Below are positions 25,443 to 34,001 of a DNA stretch of 55,592 bases, piece by piece. The position numbers were made by a program, and so were the translations under genes. The stretch's first letter is position 1. Every line of letters starts with the position of its first letter. Below the pieces are notes generated by a model, which was given only the letters and a program-made list of their open reading frames with translations, was not told the origin of the DNA and did no database searches. This DNA is from Curvibacter sp. (lineage in GTDB: Bacteria; Pseudomonadota; Gammaproteobacteria; Burkholderiales; Burkholderiaceae_C), in contig REAW01000021.1 of the NCBI GenBank assembly GCA_004293725.1, positions 1 to 55,592 of the forward strand, written 5' to 3'.

Positions 25443-26299
25443 GCGCCACCTTGATGAAAGTCCGCGCCGCCCGCTTTGCACATCGCAAGCGTGTGAACGT
25501 TGTAGCCACCGGGATGGCCCTGGTAGCCATGAGTTTTGGTCTGTTTTGGTTGTTCTGGATTTTGTGGGAAACGCTGGTGCTCGGTCTCAGCGGAATCAAT
25601 TGGACCACTATGTCCCAGATGACCCCGCCCCCCAATGAAGTGGGTGGTTTGGCGAATGCCATGTATGGTTCTTTCCTGATGGTGATTTTGGCAACTTGCC
25701 TGGGTACCCCCATTGGGGTCATGGCGGGCATTTACCTGGCGGAGTTCAATACCAAAGGCTGGCTGGCCTCGGCAACCCGGTTTGTGAATGATATTTTGCT
25801 CTCTGCACCGTCCATCGTGATCGGTTTGTTCATCTATGCCGTGGTGGTGTCCCGCTTCAAGTCGTTCTCTGGCTATGCAGGTGTATTGGCTTTGTCCCTG
25901 ATTGTGATTCCCGTGGTGATTCGCACCACCGAAAACATGCTGCAGCTCGTTCCCTCTGGCTTGCGGGAGGCCGCCTACGCCTTGGGTGCGCCCAAGTGGA
26001 AAGTGATTTTGAGCATCACCCTGAAAGCCGCACGTGCAGGGGTGATTACCGGCGTGTTGTTGGCGGTGGCCCGCATTGCTGGTGAAACTGCGCCGTTGAT
26101 GTTTACCGCACTGAGCAACCAGTTCTGGACATCTTCATTGAGCGAACCTATGGCTAGCCTGCCGGTTACGATTTTCAAATATGCGATGAGTCCCTATGAA
26201 AACTGGCAAAAACTGGCTTGGGCTGGTGTACTGATCATCACCGTTACGGTGTTGGGCCTGAACATACTTGCACGGGTGCTGACCCGCAGCAAAACCTGA
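25439..26299 (+). CDS. pstA: PstA phosphate ABC permease
   Basis: Second permease subunit, 286 residues, six helices. The PstB-coupling loop reads [20 protein letters not shown] and is followed by [12 protein letters not shown]. Starts inside the pstC stop (ATGA). Forms the PstCA membrane channel for phosphate. Confidence 0.97.
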   Translation: MSATLMKVRAARFAHRKRVNVVATGMALVAMSFGLFWLFWILWETLVLGLSGINWTTMSQMTPPPNEVGGLANAMYGSFLMVILATCLGTPIGVMAGIYLAEFNTKGWLASATRFVNDILLSAPSIVIGLFIYAVVVSRFKSFSGYAGVLALSLIVIPVVIRTTENMLQLVPSGLREAAYALGAPKWKVILSITLKAARAGVITGVLLAVARIAGETAPLMFTALSNQFWTSSLSEPMASLPVTIFKYAMSPYENWQKLAWAGVLIITVTVLGLNILARVLTRSKT

Positions 26300-26334
26300 G
26301 GCACAAGCGCCTCCTACTGAACGGAACTATTGTT

Positions 26335-27114
26335 ATGTTGAACACACCTAGCGCTCCCACCAAGTCCAAGATATCGGTCAAAGACCTGAACTTTTACTAT
26401 GGCAAGTTTCACGCCCTCAAAAACATCAATCTGGAAATTCCTGAGAAGTGTGTGACTGCGTTTATTGGCCCCTCTGGCTGTGGCAAGTCCACGTTGCTGC
26501 GTGTGTTTAACCGCATGTTCGAGCTTTATCCGGAACAACGTGCAGAAGGCCAGATCATGTTGGATGGCCAAAACTTGCTCACCAGCAAAGAAGACGTTGC
26601 ACTGTTACGCGCCAAGGTAGGCATGGTGTTTCAGAAGCCCACGCCGTTTCCGATGTCGATTTATGACAACATCACTTTTGGCGTGAAGCTGTTTGAAAAC
26701 CTCAACGCAACCGACATGGAGGAGCGTGTGGAGTGGGCGCTGCGCAAGTCGGCTCTGTGGAACGAAGTGAAAGACAAGCTGCACCAGAACGGCTCCAGCC
26801 TCTCGGGCGGCCAGCAGCAGCGACTGTGTATTGCGCGTGGTATCGCCATCAAGCCCGAAGTGCTGTTGCTCGACGAGCCTTGCTCAGCGCTGGACCCCAT
26901 TTCTACCGCCAAGGTAGAAGAGTTGATTGTGGAACTGAAGAACGACTACACCGTGGTTATCGTGACACACAACATGCAGCAGGCTGCGCGTTGCAGTGAC
27001 TTCACCGCGTACATGTACCTAGGCGACTTGGTGGAGTTTGGTCCTACCGAGCAAATGTTCTTTAAGCCCACGCGCAAAGAGACGGAAGACTACATCACTG
27101 GCCGCTTCGGCTGA
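26335..27114 (+). CDS. pstB: PstB phosphate-transport ATPase
   Basis: ABC ATPase of 259 residues powering PstCA. Walker A is GPSGCGKST (about residues 43-51), the signature is [14 protein letters not shown], and Walker B is [13 protein letters not shown]; the ending YITGRFG is typical of PstB. ATG 26335 is chosen; the same frame is open upstream to 26218 but that part overlaps pstA and lacks family sequence. Confidence 0.97.
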   Translation: MLNTPSAPTKSKISVKDLNFYYGKFHALKNINLEIPEKCVTAFIGPSGCGKSTLLRVFNRMFELYPEQRAEGQIMLDGQNLLTSKEDVALLRAKVGMVFQKPTPFPMSIYDNITFGVKLFENLNATDMEERVEWALRKSALWNEVKDKLHQNGSSLSGGQQQRLCIARGIAIKPEVLLLDEPCSALDPISTAKVEELIVELKNDYTVVIVTHNMQQAARCSDFTAYMYLGDLVEFGPTEQMFFKPTRKETEDYITGRFG

Positions 27115-27131
27115 TCGACACAGAGGATCCT

Positions 27132-27833
27132 ATGACTGATAAACATCTATCTACCCAGTTCGACAGCGAGCTCACGTCGGTTTCTACCCAGGTTATGGAG
27201 CTGGGAGGGCTGGTTGAGTCGCAAATTCGCCAAGCCATCTACTCGCTGTCCCAGTTCAGCGTCGAAGTGGCCAACGAAGTCACTGCGCGTGAGGCCCGCG
27301 TCAATGCCATGGAAATTGAAATTGACCGTGACTTGTCTTCCATCATTGCCCGCCGCCAGCCCACTGCGCGCGACCTGCGTTTGCTAATTGCCATTTCCAA
27401 GACTACCGCCAACCTGGAGCGTGTGGGTGACGAAGCCGAGAAGATCGCACGCATGGTGCGTTCCATCATTCACAGCGGCGCTCCTCGCTCGCTTCCGTCT
27501 CTGGAGTTGCGTGTAGCTGCAGATCTGGCTTCGGGCCTGTTGAACAAGGCATTGGATGCGTTTGCACGCCTGGACGTGAATGCCGCGTTGACCATTCTGA
27601 AAGAAGACGACTTGATCGATGCCGAGTTCGACGGCTTCGTGCGCAAACTGATCACCTACATGATGGAAGACCCCCGCATGATCTCCCCCAGTCTGGATCT
27701 GCTGTTCCTAGCCAAGGCGATCGAGCGTATCGGGGACCATGCCAAGAACATAGCAGAGTTCATCATTTACGTGGTCAAAGGTGAGGACGTACGCCACTCG
27801 ACCATGGAAAAAATCGAGGCTATCGTCAAATGA
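27132..27833 (+). CDS. phoU: PhoU phosphate-signalling regulator
   Basis: Cytoplasmic two-bundle helical protein of 233 residues that links PstB activity to PhoR and keeps the Pho regulon off when phosphate is plentiful. Two homologous metal-binding repeats are visible: ERVGDEAEKIARMV and ERIGDHAKNIAEFI. GAGGAT precedes the ATG; the stop overlaps phoB by ATGA. Confidence 0.97.
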   Translation: MTDKHLSTQFDSELTSVSTQVMELGGLVESQIRQAIYSLSQFSVEVANEVTAREARVNAMEIEIDRDLSSIIARRQPTARDLRLLIAISKTTANLERVGDEAEKIARMVRSIIHSGAPRSLPSLELRVAADLASGLLNKALDAFARLDVNAALTILKEDDLIDAEFDGFVRKLITYMMEDPRMISPSLDLLFLAKAIERIGDHAKNIAEFIIYVVKGEDVRHSTMEKIEAIVK

Positions 27834-28552
27834 GAAACATGCCCGCAGTTCTATTGGTAGAAGATGAGTCGGCAATTGCCGAGCTCATTGCGGTCAATCT
27901 GCGGCATAACGGCTTTCGCCCACGCTGGGCCATGGACAGCGACTCTGCACAGCGCGAGATTGACGCTGCAGTTCCGGATTTGATTTTGCTGGACTGGATG
28001 CTGCCGGGGGAAAGCGGCCTGACGCTGGCCAAGCGCTGGCGCAATGACCAACGCACCAAAGACACGCCCATCATCATGTTGACCGCCCGCGGCGACGAGG
28101 TGGATCGTGTAGCGGGCCTTGACGCAGGGGCTGACGATTACATTGTCAAGCCGTTCTCGACCAAAGAGCTGTTGGCCCGTGTGCGTGCCGTGTTGCGTCG
28201 CCGTGCGCCAGAAGAAGCGGGTGAGGTCATGACAATAGCCGGCCTCAGCCTCGACCCATCTACCCATCGGGTGAGTTTTGGTGGCCAGGCGCTCAAACTC
28301 GGACCTACCGAGTTCAAACTATTGAACTATCTCATGGGCCATGCCGAGCGTGTGCACAGCCGTGCGCAATTGCTTGACAAGGTGTGGGGTGACCATGTTT
28401 ACATCGAAGAGCGTACCGTGGATGTGCACGTGAAGCGCTTGCGCGAGGCTTTGGCCCAAGCGGGGTCTATGGTCGAGACGGTGCGTGGCGCTGGATACCG
28501 GTTGACTGCCAATCCCGCAATTGCGGTGTCCGCTGACAAAGCCAACGCGTGA
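27830..28552 (+). CDS. phoB: PhoB response regulator
   Basis: OmpR-class activator of 240 residues. The receiver domain has the acidic pocket VEDES and the phosphorylation site near Asp55 (LILLDWMLPG), then Lys in DDYIVKPFS. The C-terminal winged helix has LGPTEFKLLNYLMGH and ERTVDVHVKRLREAL. It should bind the four TGTCA-type boxes in this window. Overlaps phoU (ATGA) and phoR (GTGA). Confidence 0.97.
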   Translation: MRNMPAVLLVEDESAIAELIAVNLRHNGFRPRWAMDSDSAQREIDAAVPDLILLDWMLPGESGLTLAKRWRNDQRTKDTPIIMLTARGDEVDRVAGLDAGADDYIVKPFSTKELLARVRAVLRRRAPEEAGEVMTIAGLSLDPSTHRVSFGGQALKLGPTEFKLLNYLMGHAERVHSRAQLLDKVWGDHVYIEERTVDVHVKRLREALAQAGSMVETVRGAGYRLTANPAIAVSADKANA

Positions 28553-29898
28553 GCCAGGGCGGATCGGGAATGATCTGGCGCTTGCTGTCATTTGTCGGGC
28601 TGCAAGCCAGTGCCGCAGTTTTGGTGTGGTTTTTGGTCGAACCGCCCACGCGTATGTCGGCTGCGCTTGTCTCGGCCATTGGGGCAGGCTATGTGTGGTT
28701 GCTGGTTGATGCTGTGCGTGGTTTTCGTTTGCTCAACTGGCTGCGCCGTGGCGAGGCTACGGAGGTCTCCCTGGGTCAAGGCTTGTGGGGCGAGGCAGCG
28801 GAGCGCATGCGCCGTCTGTTGCGTGCTCGAGAACGCCAAGTGGTGGACGGGGAGGGCAAGTTGCGTGACTTTCTGGCCGCCTTGCAAGCATCCCCCAATG
28901 GAGTGGTTTTGCTGGATGCTGAGGGGCGCATCGAGTGGTTCAACCAAATGGCAGGCGCGCATTTTGGCTTTGATGCGCGGCGCGATCTTCTCCAACACTT
29001 TGGCAATTTGGTGCGTGACCCCGGGTTTGCTGCGTACTATGCGGAGCGTAACTTCAACCATGACGTTGTTATGCCCGGGCGCGATAGCACCAGCGCAAAG
29101 CCGGTGCGGTTGTCGGTACACCTGCATCCGTATGGTGAAGGGCGTTGCTTGTTGTTGTCGCGTGACATCACTGCGTTAGAGCAAGCTGAAGTCATGCGAC
29201 GCGACTTTGTGGCCAATGTGTCCCACGAAATTCGCACGCCACTGACGGTGTTGGCTGGCTTTGTGGAGACTTTGCAGTCTTTGCCCTTGGGCGATGATGA
29301 GCGCCAGCGCTATTTGGGGCTCATGGCCCAACAGGCGCACCGGATGCAAAGCCTGGTGAATGACCTGTTGACTTTGTCACGCCTTGAGGGAAGTCCTTTG
29401 CCCTCGGTTCACGATTGGGTCTCTGTTCCGGCCGTGCTTCGCGCCTGCCAGTCGGAAGCGCAGGAACTATCGCGATTGCTGTGGGGAGGCAGCCAAAACA
29501 TCGTGTTTGACTCTGCTCCTTCGTGTGAGATTTCCGGTTCGCAACCCGAGCTTTACAGCGCAGTCTTTAACTTAGTGGGCAATGCTATTCGGTACACCCC
29601 TGCGGATAAAAACATTCATGTGCGCTGGCAGGCACTGAGCGATGGTGCGTGTGTGTTGTCCGTGGAGGACACCGGTCCCGGCATTGCACCTGAGCACTTG
29701 CCTCGCTTGACCGAGCGGTTTTATCGGGTGGACCGTAGCCGTTCTCGGGATACCGGTGGCACAGGCTTGGGCTTGGCCATTGTCAAGCACGTGGCACAAC
29801 GCCATGGCGCTGAATTGCGCATTGCCAGCACAATCGGCAAGGGATCGATCTTCTCGTTGGTGTTCCAGGCAAATAGGGTGCGGGCCATCGCCGAGTAG
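28549..29898 (+). CDS. phoR: PhoR sensor histidine kinase
   Basis: Membrane histidine kinase of about 449 residues. An N-terminal hairpin of two hydrophobic helices (residues about 8-55) lacks a large periplasmic domain, as usual for PhoR; a PAS domain follows (about 110-205). The phosphoacceptor is His226 in FVANVSHEIRTPLT; the ATPase part has NAIRYTP, EDTGPGI and GTGLGLAIVKHV. GTG 28549 overlaps the phoB stop by 4 bp; ATG 28570, which opens MIWRLL, is an equally good start. The kinase receives the Pst/PhoU signal and controls PhoB. Confidence 0.96.
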   Translation: MSQGGSGMIWRLLSFVGLQASAAVLVWFLVEPPTRMSAALVSAIGAGYVWLLVDAVRGFRLLNWLRRGEATEVSLGQGLWGEAAERMRRLLRARERQVVDGEGKLRDFLAALQASPNGVVLLDAEGRIEWFNQMAGAHFGFDARRDLLQHFGNLVRDPGFAAYYAERNFNHDVVMPGRDSTSAKPVRLSVHLHPYGEGRCLLLSRDITALEQAEVMRRDFVANVSHEIRTPLTVLAGFVETLQSLPLGDDERQRYLGLMAQQAHRMQSLVNDLLTLSRLEGSPLPSVHDWVSVPAVLRACQSEAQELSRLLWGGSQNIVFDSAPSCEISGSQPELYSAVFNLVGNAIRYTPADKNIHVRWQALSDGACVLSVEDTGPGIAPEHLPRLTERFYRVDRSRSRDTGGTGLGLAIVKHVAQRHGAELRIASTIGKGSIFSLVFQANRVRAIAE

Positions 29899-29920
29899 AT
29901 TCGGCCCGGCGGCCAAGCCC

Positions 29921-31624
29921 CTAGCGTCTTCGCAGCAACCAAACGGCCACTTTCGGGTCTACTGGATGTCGCAAAAGGGTGTGAGGTGTCCAGCGAGTGG
30001 TGTCGACGGAGGGGCTCACTTCCAGGTCAGCCCCGGGTTCACTTAACTGCCATTCACACTGGCTTTCTCCATTCGCTGCAACGAGGCGCACGGAGCTGTA
30101 CCACTGGAACGCAGACAAGTGTTCGGTTTGCAGGCTGCCTGTTTCTGCGCATCCATGCGTACCCACCAGTGGCAACGCCTGCTGCACCAGGTTGCGGTAG
30201 CTTTGTGCGTAGTTGAGCAAAGGCATCCATAGGGTCATGAGCAGAAGCCAGCATAAAGCTGCGCCGCCTGCTGGCAGAACCAGGCTTTTCCAGATGGCCG
30301 CGCGATGTCGACCAACTCTCCATTTGACAAGCCACGCCCAGGCCCATGTGGCCAGTATGGCGATGCCGAATGCCAGTGGCGAGAAGCTGGCTTCAAAACC
30401 CGGTGCGAGTCGGGTCACATTGGCAGCGGGTTGGCTTGGTACGCCGGTTTGCATGGCGATCCAGACAACCCAGATGATGAACCCGCAACCCGAGAAAAAC
30501 AACAAAGTGAACCAGTCAATGAGCGCGGCCACCTGGCGTTTGAGGGTTGGCAACGCAAACGCAGCCAACGCCGCCAATGCTGGTAAGGCCAGCAGCAGCG
30601 TACGGTCGGAATTGCTTCCAAGCGGGGTGGCCACGACGGTAAGCGCTGCAAACCAAAGTGGCCAGGCAACATGCCGATACAAGCGCTTTCCCCAAATCTG
30701 CGAGCGCCAGCGCCAAAGGGTCCAGAGTGCCAAGGGCCAAGCAGGCCAAGTGAACCAAATGAGTAGCTGCGCGAAACCGTCAACCGTTTGCCAAGTGAAA
30801 GGCGGTATTTCCACCTTCCAGCGCCATAAGTCCAGCGCATAGGCCGCAGCGCCCGCGAGCAGGGCATAGGCAAGAAGTGCGCACAGGTCCTTGTTTCGGG
30901 CTGACCGAGGGTTGTCCGAAGTCCGACCGTTGTCAAGGTCCAGCCAATGCACCAACAGGCCGCCCACCAAGTACAGCATAGCCATCGTAGGCGCACCAGA
31001 CAAAGCGAGTCCGAGCAACCCCATAAACGTCGCCAAATGCGGTCCCACAGTGCGGTAGGGAAGCGCGGCAATACCGTAGAACAGCAAGGCACTGAATCCC
31101 AATTGGGTCAGCGCCGGTGTAGTTTCGTGGGAAAGCTGAGCGAGCCCCAAGCAAGCAATAAAGGCCAGTACCCCGCCATCGGCCATGGCCCGGGCATAGT
31201 CGGTTGGTTTAGCCTCGCCTCCGAAAGCAAAGGCTACCGGTTGGGCGGCTGGGTTGCGGGCCAAGTAATAGGTGCCATACCAACTGGCCAACATAGCCAT
31301 TCCCAACAGGAAGCCGAAGGGAATGCGTGCCACCAAGTCGGCAGGCCAGGCCGCTGGCGCAAGTTGGATGGCCCAGGCTCCGAGCCAATAGGGCAGCACT
31401 GCAGGATGTTCTGGCGACCATCCAGCAAGGGAGGGTGCCCACCACGAAGAGGTGCCATTGGCCAAGGCACCCATAAATCCCAATGCCGTAATGTCAGTGC
31501 TGCGCCATGCATCGCGGCCGAAAAATCCCGCGCATACATAGCTCAGGCACAACAAAAGCAAGGCCCAGCGTGGTAGGCGGCGTACGGCCGCTTGGGCAAC
31601 GATGGCGGGATTGGGGTGTTTCAC
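29921..31624 (-). CDS. Membrane glycosyltransferase-like protein (GT39/ArnT-like)
   Basis: Integral membrane protein of about 567 residues with a dozen hydrophobic segments. The N-terminal loop FFGRDAWRSTDITALGFM after helix 1 and the following SPEHPAVLPYW resemble the acceptor/donor loop of dolichyl-phosphate-mannose or undecaprenyl-linked sugar transferases. The C-terminal ~80 residues are periplasmic-looking with two cysteines. Substrate unknown. The frame is open upstream to 31762, but that part runs through the rpmE2 terminator, so the GTG at 31624 is taken as start; it has no clear Shine-Dalgarno. It converges on phoR with a 22-bp gap. Confidence 0.7.
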   Translation of the reverse strand: MKHPNPAIVAQAAVRRLPRWALLLLCLSYVCAGFFGRDAWRSTDITALGFMGALANGTSSWWAPSLAGWSPEHPAVLPYWLGAWAIQLAPAAWPADLVARIPFGFLLGMAMLASWYGTYYLARNPAAQPVAFAFGGEAKPTDYARAMADGGVLAFIACLGLAQLSHETTPALTQLGFSALLFYGIAALPYRTVGPHLATFMGLLGLALSGAPTMAMLYLVGGLLVHWLDLDNGRTSDNPRSARNKDLCALLAYALLAGAAAYALDLWRWKVEIPPFTWQTVDGFAQLLIWFTWPAWPLALWTLWRWRSQIWGKRLYRHVAWPLWFAALTVVATPLGSNSDRTLLLALPALAALAAFALPTLKRQVAALIDWFTLLFFSGCGFIIWVVWIAMQTGVPSQPAANVTRLAPGFEASFSPLAFGIAILATWAWAWLVKWRVGRHRAAIWKSLVLPAGGAALCWLLLMTLWMPLLNYAQSYRNLVQQALPLVGTHGCAETGSLQTEHLSAFQWYSSVRLVAANGESQCEWQLSEPGADLEVSPSVDTTRWTPHTLLRHPVDPKVAVWLLRRR

Positions 31625-31640
31625 AGAAAGCAAAAAAGTC

Positions 31641-31676
31641 AAAAAAAAAGCAGCTCGGAGTGCCGGGCTGCCTTTT
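31641..31676 (-). terminator. Intrinsic terminator after rpmE2
   Basis: A 9-bp stem (GCAGCTCGG at 31650-31658 with CCGGGCTGC at 31663-31671, one G-T pair) with a 4-base loop is followed on the minus strand by nine T residues. It also has T5 on the other side, so it could act both ways. Confidence 0.85.
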
Positions 31677-31709
31677 TCCAATGGACTCAGGCGTACGCCT
31701 GATTCCGCA

Positions 31710-31967
31710 TCATTTGGCGGCAGTTTTGCCGAAACGGTTACGGAAGCGCTCCACGCGACCACCCATATTGTCTACAGACTTCTGGGTGCCAGTGTAGAAA
31801 GGGTGCGATTCACTGGTGGTGTCGAGCTTGAAGAGAGGCAGTTTGCGGCCGTCTTCCATGTCGATCATTTCCTTGGTGTTGGCGCAAGAACGCGTCACGA
31901 ATTTGAATCCATTGGACATGTCCTGGAAGCAAACTTCGCGGTAATTAGGGTGAATGCCTTCTTTCAT
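31710..31967 (-). CDS. rpmE2: 50S ribosomal protein L31 type B
   Basis: Ribosomal protein of 85 residues. [12 protein letters not shown] and [16 protein letters not shown] segments ([20 protein letters not shown]) mark L31; spacing fits type B. It contains two cysteines (CFQD, SCANT) but not the four-cysteine zinc set of the type A protein. The start at 31967 follows GGAGAAGAG; an upstream in-frame ATG at 32015 is not used by the family. Follows rho on the minus strand. Confidence 0.93.
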   Translation of the reverse strand: MKEGIHPNYREVCFQDMSNGFKFVTRSCANTKEMIDMEDGRKLPLFKLDTTSESHPFYTGTQKSVDNMGGRVERFRNRFGKTAAK

Positions 31968-32077
31968 ACTCTTCTCCATCAGTAGCGAGAGCCGCGCTGG
32001 CCATGCGCAACCCATTGCGCATTGAAAACTTCAGCGTACTTTTCGCGAAACCATCGATTATAGCCTATTGGTTGGAA

Positions 32078-33340
32078 TCAACCGCCGCGACGCATCATGT
32101 CAAAGAACTCGCTATTGTTCTTGGTGGCCTTCATTTGTTTGAGCACCATTTCCATGGATTCGATTTCGTCCATGTTGTACAGAAACTGGCGCAGGATGCG
32201 CGTCTTTTGCAAAATTTCGGGCTGCAACAGCAGTTCCTCGCGGCGCGTTCCACTGCGGTTGAGTTGAATGGAGGGGAATACGCGCTTTTCGTACAGTCGG
32301 CGATCGAGGTGAATTTCGGAGTTGCCGGTGCCCTTGAATTCTTCAAAGATCACCTCGTCCATACGGCTGCCAGTATCGACCAGCGCAGTAGCAATAATGG
32401 TCAACGAGCCGCCTTCTTCAACATTTCTGGCTGCACCCAAGAAACGCTTGGGCCTCTGCAACGCGTTGGCATCTACACCGCCGGTCAGTACCTTGCCGGA
32501 AGATGGAACCACGTTGTTGTACGCGCGCGCCAAGCGGGTAATGGAGTCCAGCAGGATCACCACGTCTTTTTTCAATTCGACCAGACGCTTCGCGCGCTCA
32601 ATCACCATTTCGGCCACGTGAACGTGGCGGGCGGCGGGTTCGTCGAAGGTTGAAGCAATCACCTCTCCCTTGACGGTACGCTGCATCTCGGTCACTTCTT
32701 CGGGACGCTCGTCAATGAGCAGCACCATCAGGTAACTGTCGGGATAGTTGGCCGAAATCGCGTGTGCAATGTGTTGCATCATCACGGTCTTGCCGCTCTT
32801 GGGTTGCGCCACGATCAAGGCACGCTGCCCTTTGCCGATTGGAGCAATGATGTCAATCACGCGTCCAGTGATGTTTTCATCTCCCTTGGTGTCTTGCTCG
32901 AGCTTCATCTGCTCTTTGGGGAACAGTGGGGTCAAGTTTTCAAACATGACCTTGTGCTTGTTGCCCTCAGGTGGTCCACCATTAACCTTGTCGAGCTTGT
33001 TCAGGGCGAAGTAGCGCTCCCCATCCTTGGGTGTGCGCACTTCGCCTTCAATCATGTCTCCGGTGTGCAAGTTGAAGCGGCGCACCTGGCTGGGGCTGAT
33101 GTAAATGTCGTCTGTGCTGGCGGTGTAGCTGGTGTCCGGGCTGCGCAGGAAGCCAAAGCCATCGGGCAGGATTTCCAATACGCCGTCGGCAATGATTTGT
33201 TCACCAGTGCGCGCCCGCTTCTTGATGATGGCGAACATCAGCTCCTGCTTGCGCATGCGGCCCGTGTTTTCAATCTCAAGTTCTTCGGCTTGCTTGAGGA
33301 CTTCAGACACGTGCAGTGCCTTGAGTTCGTTTAAGTGCAT
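32078..33340 (-). CDS. rho: Transcription termination factor Rho
   Basis: Hexameric RNA helicase of 420 residues. The N-terminal RNA-binding OSB domain includes [15 protein letters not shown]; Walker A is [11 protein letters not shown], followed by [13 protein letters not shown] (Walker B region), the Q-loop/R-loop [12 protein letters not shown] and [12 protein letters not shown]. Order trxA-rho matches E. coli. The 282-bp gap to trxA holds the trxA terminator and then about 240 bp of leader, in which Rho autoregulation would be expected; no small leader ORF was identified. Confidence 0.98.
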   Translation of the reverse strand: MHLNELKALHVSEVLKQAEELEIENTGRMRKQELMFAIIKKRARTGEQIIADGVLEILPDGFGFLRSPDTSYTASTDDIYISPSQVRRFNLHTGDMIEGEVRTPKDGERYFALNKLDKVNGGPPEGNKHKVMFENLTPLFPKEQMKLEQDTKGDENITGRVIDIIAPIGKGQRALIVAQPKSGKTVMMQHIAHAISANYPDSYLMVLLIDERPEEVTEMQRTVKGEVIASTFDEPAARHVHVAEMVIERAKRLVELKKDVVILLDSITRLARAYNNVVPSSGKVLTGGVDANALQRPKRFLGAARNVEEGGSLTIIATALVDTGSRMDEVIFEEFKGTGNSEIHLDRRLYEKRVFPSIQLNRSGTRREELLLQPEILQKTRILRQFLYNMDEIESMEMVLKQMKATKNNSEFFDMMRRGG

Positions 33341-33584
33341 GGAGTGGGTCCCGGTGAGGGCGTTGACCGCTGTTCGGTGAATTACAAATATCTGGGGGAA
33401 GAGGAGAGAGGCAAAACTGGGTAAGCGCCTCTGCGTTCTGTGCCGGGAATCGGCGTCTGCCTTGGAATGGGCAGGTGAACGGGATTTATTATGACAGGAA
33501 AACGCTGCTGCGCGCCGTTTTGTAATCTTCGCTGGCCGATGGGGGCTGCGTTAGGTTTTTGGGACTGACTTCGGCAGGGTCCGA

Positions 33585-33612
33585 CAAAAAATCGCCTCGT
33601 TTCCGAGGCGAT
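33585..33612 (-). terminator. Intrinsic terminator after trxA
   Basis: ATCGCCTCG and CGAGGCGAT (33591-33599 and 33604-33612) form a perfect 9-bp stem with a 4-base loop, followed on the minus strand by TTTTTG, starting 11 bases after the trxA stop. Confidence 0.9.
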
Positions 33613-33622
33613 GGATTTTCTA

Positions 33623-33955
33623 TTAGGCCAATTGCTGGTCAATGAAAGCAGTGAGTTGGGCTTTGCTCAAAGCGCCAACTTTTGTTGCGGCCAGTTGCCC
33701 ATCTTTGAACAGCATCAAGGTTGGAATGCCGCGGATGCCAAATTTGGCGGGGATTTCGCGGTTTTCATCGACGTTCATCTTGGCGATCTGCAGCTTGCCT
33801 TCGTAGGTAACGGACACTTCGTCCAGGATAGGCGCGATCATCTTGCAAGGGCCACACCATTCGGCCCAGTAGTCCACCAAAATGGGCTTTGCTGCACCGA
33901 GAACATCGGCTTCAAAAGTGGCGTCGGTGACATGTTTGATGAGTTCGCTGGCCAT
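33623..33955 (-). CDS. trxA: Thioredoxin 1
   Basis: Cytoplasmic disulfide reductase of 110 residues with the WCGPC active site (Cys34, Cys37), the cis-proline loop RGIPTLMLF and the buried Asp in LVDYWA. It could also supply electrons to the LMW-type ArsC in this window. GGAG precedes the ATG. Divergent from addB. Confidence 0.98.
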   Translation of the reverse strand: MASELIKHVTDATFEADVLGAAKPILVDYWAEWCGPCKMIAPILDEVSVTYEGKLQIAKMNVDENREIPAKFGIRGIPTLMLFKDGQLAATKVGALSKAQLTAFIDQQLA

Positions 33956-34001
33956 GGTGGCTCCTTTGGAAGATTGCTAATGCAGCTAAAGTTGCGGCAT
34001 T

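Noticed and set aside
26218..26334. Longer pstB start
   Set aside because: Overlaps pstA and lacks PstB sequence; ATG 26335 matches the family start.
31625..31762. N-terminal extension of the membrane glycosyltransferase
   Set aside because: It translates the rpmE2 terminator hairpin and T-run and lies opposite no recognisable protein sequence.
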